The notes beneath the pieces were generated by a model. That model searched no databases, was not told the DNA's origin, and was given only the letters and a program-made list of their open reading frames with translations. 64,000 nucleotides of DNA from Methanococcoides sp. EBM-47 (GTDB lineage: Archaea; Halobacteriota; Methanosarcinia; Methanosarcinales; Methanosarcinaceae): assembly GCA_001896725.1 (NCBI GenBank), contig MPPA01000009.1, forward strand, positions 186,001 through 250,000, written 5' to 3'. Positions within the stretch are counted from its first letter, which is position 1, and every line of letters starts with the position of its first letter. The translations under genes and the position numbers were made by a program. Shown here in pieces: positions 18,959 through 27,501 of this stretch.

Positions 18959-19657
18959 TCACGCTGACCCAGTTATGTGATCAGCCATGGAGAGGAACAC
19001 CTTAAGTCCATCCTTTGAGCCAAGAATATCCTCTGAAGCTCTTTCTGGATGTGGCATCATCCCCAGTACATTACGGGTGGTGCTGACAATACCTGCAATG
19101 TTCTCCTGTGAACCATTGGGATTTGCCTCATCGGTAACGCGGCCTTTCGCATCCACATATCTGAAAACTACAAGATCATCATGTTCCATCTGAGCCAGGG
19201 TAGCCTCATTGGCATAGAAGTTGCCTTCCCTATGAGCTATGGGGATACGCACCACTTCGCCTTTCCTGAAACTGGAGGTGAACGGAGTTTCAGTGCTTTC
19301 CACACGTAGGTGGGTAGACTGACATTTGAACTTGGGGTACATGTTGGTTGTAAGGGCACCTGCAAGCAGGCCAGATTCTGTAAGTATCTGGAACCCATTA
19401 CATATACCAAGGACCGGCTTACCCTCAGCGGCCAGTCTTTTCACTGACTCCATAATGGGAGTGCGGGCTGCTATTGCACCTGCCCTGAGGTAATCACCAT
19501 ACGAAAAACCACCTGGGATCACCACACCTTCAAAACCAGAGAGATCATCTTCCTTATACCAGACAAGTCTTGCATCCAGACCCACAACATCCTGCAGGAC
19601 ATGGAGCACATCCTGATCACAATTACTCCCGCCAAACTGGATTATGGCAACGGTCAT
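18959..19657 (-). CDS. purQ: Phosphoribosylformylglycinamidine synthase, glutaminase subunit
   Basis: PurQ supplies ammonia from glutamine to PurL for the fourth step of purine synthesis. The 232-residue chain is a class I glutamine amidotransferase with nucleophile Cys in GKPVLGICNGFQ (about residue 87), the PGGFSYGDYLRAGA oxyanion-loop segment and the C-terminal His/Glu pair in MMPHPER. It follows purS with a one-base overlap of stop and start (TGATG), the normal purSQ arrangement. The synthetase subunit purL is not in the window. It converges with rnhB across two bases. Confidence 0.97.
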   Translation of the reverse strand: MTVAIIQFGGSNCDQDVLHVLQDVVGLDARLVWYKEDDLSGFEGVVIPGGFSYGDYLRAGAIAARTPIMESVKRLAAEGKPVLGICNGFQILTESGLLAGALTTNMYPKFKCQSTHLRVESTETPFTSSFRKGEVVRIPIAHREGNFYANEATLAQMEHDDLVVFRYVDAKGRVTDEANPNGSQENIAGIVSTTRNVLGMMPHPERASEDILGSKDGLKVFLSMADHITGSA

Positions 19658-19905
19658 CAGATCTCCCTCAAGGTGATGGTGTAATTGTGTATTATTGGAT
19701 TCGCAATGAGCTTCTCACACATCTGTTCCACATTTTCCCTTGCCTCATGCATGCTATTTGACTCAAGAGCAATAGTATATTTCTTTGAGGTCTTCACACT
19801 TTCCGGGAAATATCCCAGGTGTTCCAATGCTCTTTTAATTGTAGTACCCTCCGGGTCAAGCATACCGGATTTTAGCTCAATGATAACATCAGCTTCATAT
19901 TTCAT
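19657..19905 (-). CDS. purS: Phosphoribosylformylglycinamidine synthase subunit PurS
   Basis: The 82-residue protein matches PurS, the small dimeric bridging subunit of the PurLQS complex, with the pattern ADVIIELKSGMLDPEG, then SVKTSKKYTIAL and a C-terminal PIIHNYTITL. GAGGAT lies eight bases before the ATG and marks the start. It is the first gene of a two-gene leftward operon with purQ. Confidence 0.96.
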   Translation of the reverse strand: MKYEADVIIELKSGMLDPEGTTIKRALEHLGYFPESVKTSKKYTIALESNSMHEARENVEQMCEKLIANPIIHNYTITLREI

Positions 19906-19967
19906 TCTATATCCTCGGTTGGTTTAGTTGCTATAGTATGACAGATCACACAATTAAAAATAACGCT

Positions 19968-20600
19968 TTATGGTCCTGTCCTCAGGGAACGCTCTGCCTG
20001 TATCAGCCTCTGCAAAGAAGTGATATGTGTAAGGATAACGATCAGGAAGATCGCCGGTACTAGATATCCGGTGAACGCACCTAGGACAAGAAGTATCATC
20101 CTCTCCGGCCTTTCAGCAATACCAACATCCATAGATCTAGCTCCAGCGGCTTCTGAACGAGCCCTTGTATAACTGACAAGATAAGAGCCAATAAGCCCAA
20201 GGGAACACCAAAGCCAATCTGGAACAAGGAACAAAGGATATGGAACTATATTCCCGTTGATAAGGCCAGAAATGATGCCTACAAAGATAATGGCATCTGC
20301 ATAGCGATCACATACTGAGTCCAGCACAGCTCCAAAAGATGTCATTCTGTTGGAAGCCCGGGCCACTGCTCCATCAAGTATATCAAAGATGCCGCTGATA
20401 AGAATGAACACTCCTCCTAGTACCACATAACCTCTGGCGAAGATCATAGCTGTCACAATACTTACAGCGAGACCTATAATAGTAAGTAGGTTAGGAGAAA
20501 TGGGTATTCTTTTGGCTAGAGGCAATAAAGAATTTCTAATATTATCTTTTAACTTGCTGAAAATGATGCATTCCTCATTTATCCTTAAGCGTTTTGACAA
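19968..20600 (-). CDS. CDP-alcohol phosphatidyltransferase, archaetidylinositol-phosphate-synthase-like
   Basis: The 210-residue membrane enzyme has the CDP-alcohol phosphotransferase signature D-G-x2-A-R-x8-G-x3-D-x3-D (DGAVARASNRMTSFGAVLD..DRYAD, about residues 75-99) and about six membrane helices. Enzymes with this subtype (compare the PISPNLLTIIGL start) join CDP-archaeol to inositol 1-phosphate or another head group in archaeal polar-lipid synthesis. I favour archaetidylinositol phosphate synthase over archaetidylserine or archaetidylglycerol enzymes, but the head group is inferred from resemblance. It is a single leftward gene 62 bp upstream of purS. Confidence 0.85.
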   Translation of the reverse strand: MSKRLRINEECIIFSKLKDNIRNSLLPLAKRIPISPNLLTIIGLAVSIVTAMIFARGYVVLGGVFILISGIFDILDGAVARASNRMTSFGAVLDSVCDRYADAIIFVGIISGLINGNIVPYPLFLVPDWLWCSLGLIGSYLVSYTRARSEAAGARSMDVGIAERPERMILLVLGAFTGYLVPAIFLIVILTHITSLQRLIQAERSLRTGP

Positions 20601-20801
20601 TATATTATTTTAGTCATCTGCTATGAATGAAAGTAAAATACTGTATAAACTTGTTCTATGATGAGTATGAGTATTATTATATTGTAGAGTATAGAAAACA
20701 TTAAATATGTGCTCAGGAAACTTTTATCTGATGCTGGAAGAAAAATGATGGTACATCCATCCGGGGTCTGATATGATCAAACACCAGCAAGAGGTAAAAA
20801 T

Positions 20802-21203
20802 ATGAGACCTGAGCGTAAGATGGTGCTTTGCGAGAACGGCAATATAGTAATGAGGCAGATCGTCCTATCTTATAGAAAAGATAATGGGGAAGAGATCTTT
20901 TTACTGGACGCAGAAGCTGTGGTAGAGGAAAGGCCAAATTACCGGATCGCTGATGAGCTTTATAGGCGCATGGAAGAGAATTTCATAAATATTGGTTTGC
21001 TCAAAAGGGTGGATATGACCTTTATGAGCGATGATATGGTAAGGGAGCTCATACTGAAGAAGCATGAAAAGGAAGAAAGGTTCCTAAACGCTGGTGCAGA
21101 AAGAGGGTTCAAACTTGCAGATGACATAGATCCGGATGATATATTAAGGTTCTATGCTTCATTGACCCCTGAGGAGAGGACCCGGCTTAGCTGTAACCCT
21201 TGA
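20802..21203 (+). CDS. Conserved-looking hypothetical protein, charged
   Basis: The 133-residue soluble protein is rich in Glu, Arg and Lys and carries no membrane segment or signal peptide. GAGGT lies about seven bases before the ATG, which supports this start. I recognise no domain. The central region (about residues 45-95) is predicted helical with a Met/Glu-rich pattern, and the C-terminus (DDIDPDDILRFYASLTPEERTRL) looks like a short helical hairpin. It precedes the asparagine synthase-Dph6 fusion gene by about 108 bp on the same strand, so an operon is possible but not required. Confidence 0.75.
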   Translation: MRPERKMVLCENGNIVMRQIVLSYRKDNGEEIFLLDAEAVVEERPNYRIADELYRRMEENFINIGLLKRVDMTFMSDDMVRELILKKHEKEERFLNAGAERGFKLADDIDPDDILRFYASLTPEERTRLSCNP

Positions 21204-21311
21204 TCTTGGAAACTTTTCCACAGCTGCATTTGCTGTGCTAAAACAAGACATATTATTAGCAAGGACCGCATTTATCCTGCTGATCCGAAAGATACTGGCA
21301 GGAGCAAGAAA

Positions 21312-23495
21312 ATGTGCGGTATTACTGGTTTTTTTAACAGGGAGAATGCTGTTGAACTCACTATCAGAGCGTTGGGTATTTTGTCCTACCGTGGAAAGGA
21401 CGGTACAGGCGCTGCAGGGTCAGGCTGGGTGGAATATACGGATGTGCCTGAGAAACTATGCCTTCCATATGTGAACAATATCATTGGTCACGTCCGGCAT
21501 ACTAGGGCAAGTCCTACCAGACAGAGACAGCCTCTTGTTTACAAAGGCATCTTTGCATCTAATTGTGAGATATACAACTGGAAAGAGCTGGCAGCAACTT
21601 ATCGGATCGATGCTTCCAATGGTCCGGACCTGTTTGTAAAGCTCGTGGAGCAAAGGCTCCATGATGAAAATACAAATGCCTCTGATCCCATAGCAATAAT
21701 GCAAAATATCTGTGATGCTCTGGATCTGCTGCAGGGTGTGTATGCTTTCGCCTACTGGCTGGAGGATGTGGTTTATATTGCACGGGATATCATCGGTCTG
21801 AAGTCTCTATGGTATAGTTCTTCAAAGGGCTTTGCCTTTGCCTCAGAGAGAAAGGCACTGAAATCAGTAGGTTATACAGAAATAAAAGAGCTGGACCCAA
21901 GGGAGGTACTGGCGTATGATATCAGGAGTGGAACAGTGCATCGTTGCACCCGTGATTTCTTTTCCATTATACCGCAACATGAAGGTACTTTTGAGCAAAT
22001 TGCAGAACAGGTGCAACTGTTGCTGGAAAATGCTGTAAAGGTCCGTTTTCCTGATGAGCCTTTCGGGATACTGTTCTCGGGCGGCCTTGATTCTACTATC
22101 CTGGTCTATATGTGCAAGAAACTTGGAAAGATCCCAGGAAAGGACTTCAAATGTTACAGTGTCGGTCTCATGGGCATGCAGGAACCACCGGATATAGAAT
22201 ATGCTCGTTGGGTGGCACAGACATTGGGATTTACACTTGTGGTGCATCAGATAGATCTGGAACAGGTGGAAAAATATCTGAAAACTGTAGTACCCCTCGT
22301 GGAGGATACTAATGTTCCCAAAGTCGGGGTAGCGCTTACCATGTACGCCGCCTGCAAGGCTGCAATGGAGGATGGGATGCGTGTGATGTTCTCAGGCTCA
22401 GGTGCAGACGAACTGTTCGCAGGATACGACAGACATAAGCGTTCCACAGATATCAGCAGGGACAGTTATACCGATATTTTGAACATCTATAAGAAGAACA
22501 CATACAGAGACGATGTTGTGTCCATGTACCACAACATCGAGCTGTGTGTGCCCTATCTTGATAAAAGGCTCGTGGAATATGGTCTGAGGATACCTCCACA
22601 GTTCAAGATAAATGCTGCCGGGAATAAGCTCATCCTGCGCAGGGTCGCAGAGAAACTTGGTATACCTGCACAGTTCACATGGAGAAAGAAACAGGCTGCT
22701 CAGTATGGTAGCAGGTTCGATAAGGCCATAGATAAGCTTACTAGAAGAGCGGGATACAAGACCAAGACCGCTTACTTGGAACAGTACTATCATCCTGATC
22801 TGAAACTAGGGGTGTTGTTCAGTTCAGGCAAGGACTGTAATTATGCCATATACCTCATGCAGCAGCAGAGCTATGCCATTGAATGCCTGATCACCATAAA
22901 AAGCATCAATCCTGATTCCTATATGTTCCACACGCCCAATATCGACCTGGCACAATTACAGGCTGAGGCCATGGGTGTTCCTCTGATAGAGCAGATCTCC
23001 CAGGGTGAGAAGGAAACCGAACTGGAGGACCTGAAAAAGGCCATATACCGTGCCAAGCAGGAATTTGGTATCGAAGGAGTCATCACAGGCGCTTTGTACT
23101 CTAATTATCAACGGGAAAGGATCGAGCGGATATGCGACGAGCTGGGACTCAAAGTATTTTCGCCCTTGTGGCATATTGACCAGGAAAAAGAGATGAGGCA
23201 ACTGCTTGCCCTGGGCTTCAGGTTCATTTTCAGCAGTGTGGCAGCCTATGGCTTGAGCAGTAAATGGGTCGGGCGCATCATTACTGAAAACGATATCGAG
23301 CACCTGGTGAAACTCAATGAGAAGATCGGGCTCAATGTTGCCGGCGAGGGGGGAGAGTTCGAAAGCTTCGTAGTGGACGCACCTATGTATAAAAAGAGAA
23401 TAGAGGTCCGTGAATTCGAGGTGATCGAACTAGACGAATACACAGCTAAGGCCGTGATCACAGATGCAGTACTAGTGGATAAGGCAGATGAATGA
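21312..23495 (+). CDS. Glutamine-hydrolysing asparagine synthase fused to diphthine-ammonia ligase (Dph6)
   Basis: This 727-residue protein has three parts. Residues 1-210 form a class II glutaminase domain with nucleophile Cys2 (MCGITGF). Residues 220-470 form an asparagine-synthase-type ATP pyrophosphatase with SGGLDST (256-262) and SGSGADELFAGY (361-372). Residues 498-727 match Dph6, with SSGKDCN (504-510), GALYSNYQRERIE and the GEGGEFESFV signature. Dph6 amidates diphthine on elongation factor 2, the last step of diphthamide synthesis, and normally uses free ammonium. The fusion suggests glutamine as its nitrogen source. The glutaminase has NCEIYN where NGEIYN is usual. GGAG lies about eight bases before the ATG. 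It could instead be a two-function enzyme making asparagine too. Confidence 0.9.
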   Translation: MCGITGFFNRENAVELTIRALGILSYRGKDGTGAAGSGWVEYTDVPEKLCLPYVNNIIGHVRHTRASPTRQRQPLVYKGIFASNCEIYNWKELAATYRIDASNGPDLFVKLVEQRLHDENTNASDPIAIMQNICDALDLLQGVYAFAYWLEDVVYIARDIIGLKSLWYSSSKGFAFASERKALKSVGYTEIKELDPREVLAYDIRSGTVHRCTRDFFSIIPQHEGTFEQIAEQVQLLLENAVKVRFPDEPFGILFSGGLDSTILVYMCKKLGKIPGKDFKCYSVGLMGMQEPPDIEYARWVAQTLGFTLVVHQIDLEQVEKYLKTVVPLVEDTNVPKVGVALTMYAACKAAMEDGMRVMFSGSGADELFAGYDRHKRSTDISRDSYTDILNIYKKNTYRDDVVSMYHNIELCVPYLDKRLVEYGLRIPPQFKINAAGNKLILRRVAEKLGIPAQFTWRKKQAAQYGSRFDKAIDKLTRRAGYKTKTAYLEQYYHPDLKLGVLFSSGKDCNYAIYLMQQQSYAIECLITIKSINPDSYMFHTPNIDLAQLQAEAMGVPLIEQISQGEKETELEDLKKAIYRAKQEFGIEGVITGALYSNYQRERIERICDELGLKVFSPLWHIDQEKEMRQLLALGFRFIFSSVAAYGLSSKWVGRIITENDIEHLVKLNEKIGLNVAGEGGEFESFVVDAPMYKKRIEVREFEVIELDEYTAKAVITDAVLVDKADE

Positions 23496-23686
23496 TATTT
23501 TTCAGTCTGTACATGTTTTCAATGGCCCGACCTCATCATCATAAGTATCAACATATTCAATATATTCATAATGTTTATATATTCGAAAGGCCAACTTCTG
23601 AGTAAAGATCCCTGTAGCCTGCAATCAAGGCCAAAAGGACATACATCCTTGATGAGGGAGATGATCTAAAAACGGAGGGAAATAAA

Positions 23687-24130
23687 GTGAAATATTCCAA
23701 ATTGCCAAGGATCATGCTACTGACAATAGCCGTGATCGGCTTAATGTCCGTGGCAAGTGCCTGCGAGATATGCGGTTCTAAGTATGAACAGGTTGGAGAT
23801 AAGCAAGTTCCTGTTGCGGGTTGGACGATCCATCTACAAAAAATGGTGGACAATGAATTTGTCCCTGTAGCTACAACAACCACAAATGAATTTGGACAAT
23901 ACTGTTTTAGCGAAGCCGATGGTAACCTGCTTCCAGACAGTAAGACCAAGAGTGTATTTGGGACCTATCGTGTTTACGAAGAGGTCAGAGATGGATGGGC
24001 ACAGCTTTTCCCAGCAGCTGGCTACTATGAGATAACATTAAGTGCAGGAAGTGAAGGAGTAAAAGTGGTCCAGAACCTGGATTTCGTGAACAAGCGTAAT
24101 GTATACTGCCCTGATAAACCCTCTGGGTAG
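23687..24130 (+). CDS. Secreted protein with Cna-B/SdrD-B-like domain
   Basis: This 147-residue protein has an N-terminal signal peptide (about residues 1-25, with hydrophobic IMLLTIAVIGLMSV and cleavage near ASA-C) followed by one beta-sandwich domain of the Cna-B/SdrD-B type (VPVAGWTIHLQK, TTTNEFGQYCFSEADG, GTYRVYEEV). Such domains are structural modules of surface proteins. Three Cys follow the cleavage site. GGAGG at 23674-23678 lies eight bases upstream of a GTG start. A TATA box (TTTATATATTC, about 23574-23584) implies an untranslated leader of about 80 bases carrying an ATCAAGG/CCTTGAT stem (23624-23653). A small basic ORF follows 27 bp later. Confidence 0.85.
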   Translation: MKYSKLPRIMLLTIAVIGLMSVASACEICGSKYEQVGDKQVPVAGWTIHLQKMVDNEFVPVATTTTNEFGQYCFSEADGNLLPDSKTKSVFGTYRVYEEVRDGWAQLFPAAGYYEITLSAGSEGVKVVQNLDFVNKRNVYCPDKPSG

Positions 24131-24157
24131 CACAAAGCACACAAGGAGAACACTGCT

Positions 24158-24274
24158 GTGTTGAAAAAGGCAACTGTGCAACCTAAAAAACATGTGATGG
24201 CAGCAAAGGCACAAGTGCCGCAGTTAAAATGCTCCCACTCTAAGCATGACAAAAAACACGGCAAAAAGATCTAA
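24158..24274 (+). CDS. Putative 38-residue basic His/Lys-rich small protein
   Basis: A GTG (24158) or TTG (24161) codon opens a frame of 38 codons ending at TAA 24272-24274. AAGGAG at 24143-24148 lies nine bases before the GTG. The peptide is very basic and ends CSHSKHDKKHGKKI, with one Cys and four His that could bind a metal ion or nucleic acid. It follows the secreted Cna-B-like gene by 27 bp, and a terminator-like hairpin follows at 24332. It was below the size usually called. The frame could be fortuitous, and I know of no family. Confidence 0.45.
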   Translation: MLKKATVQPKKHVMAAKAQVPQLKCSHSKHDKKHGKKI

Positions 24275-24331
24275 CTGTTTACTCATCTACTGGTAGTAGA
24301 TGAATTCGATGACCTTCAAATCCATGATAAG

Positions 24332-24359
24332 CCCGGGATCCAATCCCGGGATCTTTTTT
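24332..24359 (+). terminator. Rho-independent-type terminator hairpin
   Basis: CCCGGGAT (24332-24339), a three-base loop (CCA) and ATCCCGGG (24343-24350) make a perfect 8-bp GC-rich stem. ATC and six T residues follow (24354-24359). It would end rightward transcripts of the Cna-B-like gene and the small ORF. Confidence 0.8.
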
Positions 24360-24529
24360 ACAAATGTTCCATGGGAAACATCAGCACATATACAACTATT
24401 TAATAATGTGAACAGTAGAGAGATCGAAAGCCTTCCAGAGGACATTTGCAGCATTTACAATGCTGCGTTAACCCGGTACAGCTGTGAGCACCCTTGCAAA
24501 AGTGATAGCAAGAACTAATGTATCTTTGG

Positions 24530-24775
24530 TCAATAGCTGCTATTGCTATCAGAGTTGCCTTCGTCCTTCAAATACTCCTCAGCATCAGTATTATTCCAGA
24601 CATCATTATATGGTTCACTAGAACGATCAGCCAGGTTCCCTTTTTTTATCAGGATCAATTTGTTGTCTTCAACTTCTATAATGATCTCATCGTTTACTGA
24701 CAGGTCCATTTTTTTGATCACATTTTCCGGAAGTTCTATTTTATGGCCACTGGTGAGCCTGACACTTACTCTCAT
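24530..24775 (-). CDS. SpoVT/AbrB-type DNA-binding protein
   Basis: This 81-residue protein has a SpoVT-AbrB swapped-hairpin domain at residues 1-45 (MRVSVRLTSGHKIELPENVI...VNDEIIIEVEDNKLILIKKG) and an acidic 35-residue tail. I placed the start at MRV (24775), where the domain begins. The upstream ATG at 24829 adds an AT-rich segment of low credibility. AbrB-type proteins act as transition regulators or antitoxins. No toxin-like gene is adjacent, so an orphan regulator or chaperone-like adaptor is more likely. A further short frame (24408-24518, plus strand, GTG start) lies just downstream but has no ribosome-binding site and I do not call it. Confidence 0.8.
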   Translation of the reverse strand: MRVSVRLTSGHKIELPENVIKKMDLSVNDEIIIEVEDNKLILIKKGNLADRSSEPYNDVWNNTDAEEYLKDEGNSDSNSSY

Positions 24776-24880
24776 CTTTTTATCTTTTTGAATAAGGATA
24801 TAACCCCTTAAATATTTTATTGATAACATCTTTCATATCGATCAATGATCTCTCACAGATCAGAGCTTACTTAGCGATGA

Positions 24881-25852
24881 TCATTTGGTCATAGCATTAT
24901 GCATAGCTTGAAAAAGTGATCTGGCAGCCACTCTTACATTCTCTTCACTGTCCATACCGGACCTCCATCCCAACGCTTTTAGTTTTTCTATGGAGAGCAT
25001 CATTTTCGGAACGTCTCCTTTCCAGCCCTGAGAGCCTCCCGTGTATTTGAATTCGGGTTCCAGTCCCATTTCTTCAGCTAATATTTCACCAATACGGGAG
25101 GCTGAAATGGTATCCTCGGAGCCGATATTGAAGATATTGACCTGCTCGTTGCTCTTGAGGACAACGAGCATCATGGCATCCACGCATTCTCTTACATGCA
25201 GATAAGATTTGGATTGTTTCCCATCGCCCAGGATCTCCAAGTGAGCTGGGTCATTTTTGAGCTTATGGATAAAGTCCACTATGATACCATGTGTCCCGCG
25301 ATCACCTATTATATTGGCAAATCTGAAGATCCATGATCTCATATCAAAAGTATGGCAATAGGCTGTGATCATCGCCTCACAGGCCAGCTTGGATGCCCCG
25401 TACATGGAGATCGGTATCAGAGGACCATAGTTCTCAGGGGTAGGAATGATATTGGCTTGTCCATATATAGTGGACGAGGAAGTAAAAGCGATTTCTTTCA
25501 CATGATGCTTATGCATGGCGTCCAGAAGATTATATGTGGCCAGGATGTTCTGGTCAAAAAGCACCTGGGTATTAGAAGCCCCTATCCTTACATCCGGATT
25601 AGCTGCCAGGTGAAAGACCTGATCCACATCACTGCATACCCTGCGGATCTGATCGGGCTGGAGCAGGTCTCCATTGATGAAACTGAAATGTGGATCATGT
25701 AGATGATGCATAATGAAGTCCTTTTTACCTGAGCTCATGTTATCAAATACCACCACTTCATGGCCATCGGTCAGAAGCCTGTCCACGACATGACTACCAA
25801 TAAATCCGGCACCACCCGTAACAAGCACTTTTTTAGATGAACCTGATCTCAT
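24881..25852 (-). CDS. NAD-dependent sugar nucleotide epimerase/dehydratase
   Basis: This is a short-chain extended-type epimerase (UDP-glucose 4-epimerase/GalE-like). It has the N-terminal NAD-binding GGAGFIG motif, a catalytic Ser/Thr in AFTSSSTIYG and the Y-x3-K pair in YGASKLACE. It probably interconverts a UDP-sugar for surface glycans or N-glycosylation. I chose the ATG at 25852 (323 residues), preceded by GGTGGT. The ATG at 25867 has no such signal. Its neighbours are unrelated, so the exact sugar is unknown. The 172-bp region on its 5' side (25853-26024) is AT-rich and contains its promoter. Confidence 0.9.
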   Translation of the reverse strand: MRSGSSKKVLVTGGAGFIGSHVVDRLLTDGHEVVVFDNMSSGKKDFIMHHLHDPHFSFINGDLLQPDQIRRVCSDVDQVFHLAANPDVRIGASNTQVLFDQNILATYNLLDAMHKHHVKEIAFTSSSTIYGQANIIPTPENYGPLIPISMYGASKLACEAMITAYCHTFDMRSWIFRFANIIGDRGTHGIIVDFIHKLKNDPAHLEILGDGKQSKSYLHVRECVDAMMLVVLKSNEQVNIFNIGSEDTISASRIGEILAEEMGLEPEFKYTGGSQGWKGDVPKMMLSIEKLKALGWRSGMDSEENVRVAARSLFQAMHNAMTK

Positions 25853-26024
25853 CCTACCACCATCCAAAAAAACATAATCTTACTCCAAATATAATACAAT
25901 ATAATATAATAATATAACATAATAATATATATGTATAAATGTTCTGAACAACGCTCGCAGAAGTAAGCGATCTTAAGATCACAGGAAGGAAAAGTAGAAT
26001 ATGATCGGAAGAGACTGGAGCTGC

Positions 26025-26723
26025 TCAGATCATTCCCTTCAATCTTTCAACAAGCTCCTGCTGGATACAGGCAGTACGGTCCCCTCCGCATACCATGCCA
26101 CGGATACCTATGATATCCGGCTGGATGCGTTCGAGCACAGGGAGGTCTTCGAACTTGAGACTACCCGCAAGGGCTGATTCCAAGCCCAATTCACGGGCAG
26201 AGGTAGTGAATCGGATAAGCTCGTCCTCGGACATGAACTCAAAGGTGGAACGGCCATCCTTGATCCCCGTATCAACCATGACCACGTCCACACCGGCCTT
26301 TGCACCAACGGCAGGAAGCAGGAAAGGAGAAATGGAGTTTATGCGCTCGTGATCAGAATATCCTGATGCAACAACCTTTTTTGAGGGATCAAGGTCCTTG
26401 ACAGCTCTGTTGATATTAGTAAGCATATCCAGAGCTTGATCCTCGGTCTGTATATCAAAAAGACCGACCTTTACATACTGAGCACCTGCAACCGCAGCTC
26501 CCAAGGCTGCCAGGGATGCTGTTCCGGGCTTATAATTAAAATCACCGATCGTTGCACTTATAGGCTTCTTGGAACCTATGGCCTCTTTCACTGATCTGAT
26601 GACCCAGGGGAAGTTGGCACCCAGTGAACCCTCTTTTGGGTTCTTCACATCAATGATGTCAGCACCACCCTTATATGCAGCGATAGCCTCTTCTTTGTTA
26701 ATTGGGCTGACTAGTAGTTTCAT
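26025..26723 (-). CDS. mfnB: (5-formylfuran-3-yl)methyl phosphate synthase
   Basis: MfnB makes 4-(hydroxymethyl)-2-furancarboxaldehyde phosphate from two molecules of glyceraldehyde 3-phosphate, the first dedicated step of methanofuran synthesis. The 232-residue TIM-barrel protein shows the family start KLLVSPINKEEAIAAYKGGADIIDVKNP, the Schiff-base-type lysine in that DVKNPKEGSLG segment, VKVGLFD and the terminal DIIGIRGMVCGGDR phosphate-binding loop. A likely ribosome-binding GAGGTC precedes the ATG. It is transcribed divergently from a HisA-like gene with only 47 bp between start codons. Confidence 0.95.
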   Translation of the reverse strand: MKLLVSPINKEEAIAAYKGGADIIDVKNPKEGSLGANFPWVIRSVKEAIGSKKPISATIGDFNYKPGTASLAALGAAVAGAQYVKVGLFDIQTEDQALDMLTNINRAVKDLDPSKKVVASGYSDHERINSISPFLLPAVGAKAGVDVVMVDTGIKDGRSTFEFMSEDELIRFTTSARELGLESALAGSLKFEDLPVLERIQPDIIGIRGMVCGGDRTACIQQELVERLKGMI

Positions 26724-26770
26724 GTTAATGACCTCTATTTTATAGCATGAGAATGTCTATCAGTTAATAT
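26724..26770. promoter_or_regulatory. 47-bp divergent promoter region between mfnB and the HisA-like gene
   Basis: On the minus strand, CATATATTAA (about 26760-26770, overlapping the other gene's start) fits a TATA box about 35-45 bases before mfnB. On the plus strand, CTATTTTATAG (about 26734-26744) sits roughly 30 bases before the HisA-like ATG, which would make that mRNA nearly leaderless. The two promoters overlap, so the genes cannot easily be expressed independently. Confidence 0.5.
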
Positions 26771-27481
26771 ATGTTTCGTATCGTTTTTGTACTGGACTTA
26801 TATAATATGCATGTGGTTCACGCTCAGGGCGGAAACCGGAAGAAATACCGGCCTGTACATCTGACAAGCCGCATCTGTAGCACCTCAGAACCTTTAAGGC
26901 TCTTAGAAGAAACAAAGCCAAAAGAAGTCTACATTGCAGACCTCAATATATTGCAGGGAGAAGGGTGTCACAATACCAATTTCGCAACGATCGAACAAAT
27001 ATCCTCCAGGGTCGATACGATGCTTGACCCAGGCATATCCTCGCTTGAAGAGGCGATGGAGGCAACCCTTCTTGCAGATACCGTCATCATTGGAACCGAG
27101 ACCGCATCTCTTAAGACCATAAAAGAAATTGCTGCTGCTTTGCCAGGTAAAGTGAACGTTAGCATTGATAAAAAGCACGGGAAAGTACTTACGTCCGATC
27201 CTCTCATGCCTCAAGAACCCGCCGACGTCGTGCAAGCGCTTAATGGTCTCAATATTCGGAATATTATCATTCTTGACATGGACAGAGTTGGCACATCCAG
27301 AGGAGTGGATTCACAATTCTTAAGTAACATCGTTTCCATCTCTCATCACCATGTGCTTCTAGGTGGCGGTGTGAAAGATATCCACGATGTCGAGGTCCTT
27401 GAAAGCATAGGTATAAAAGGTGCTCTTGTGGCAACTGCACTGCACAATGGTTCAATACCGTTGCACATGGCACAGCAATAA
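26771..27481 (+). CDS. HisA/HisF-family (phosphoribosylformimino-type) TIM-barrel protein
   Basis: This 236-residue protein resembles the HisA/HisF-like family found in methanogens. It has the N-terminal FRIVFVLDLYNMHVVHAQGG strand-loop, in which an Asp follows strand 1, the C-terminal phosphate loops HHVLLGGGVKDIHDVEVL and GALVATALHNG, and DMDRVGTSRG in the position of the second catalytic Asp. True HisA would normally sit with histidine genes. Here the neighbour is mfnB, so a role in methanofuran or pterin-type coenzyme synthesis is plausible, but this is inference. A histidine pathway role cannot be excluded. The next gene starts 20 bp downstream on the same strand. Confidence 0.85.
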   Translation: MFRIVFVLDLYNMHVVHAQGGNRKKYRPVHLTSRICSTSEPLRLLEETKPKEVYIADLNILQGEGCHNTNFATIEQISSRVDTMLDPGISSLEEAMEATLLADTVIIGTETASLKTIKEIAAALPGKVNVSIDKKHGKVLTSDPLMPQEPADVVQALNGLNIRNIIILDMDRVGTSRGVDSQFLSNIVSISHHHVLLGGGVKDIHDVEVLESIGIKGALVATALHNGSIPLHMAQQ

Positions 27482-27501
27482 CGAGGATAAAGGTGATATA
27501 A

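Noticed and set aside
24300-24518. 72-codon frame on the plus strand
   Set aside because: Its first half runs through a perfect GC-rich terminator hairpin, so it is not a plausible coding region in full. A shorter GTG version has no ribosome-binding site.
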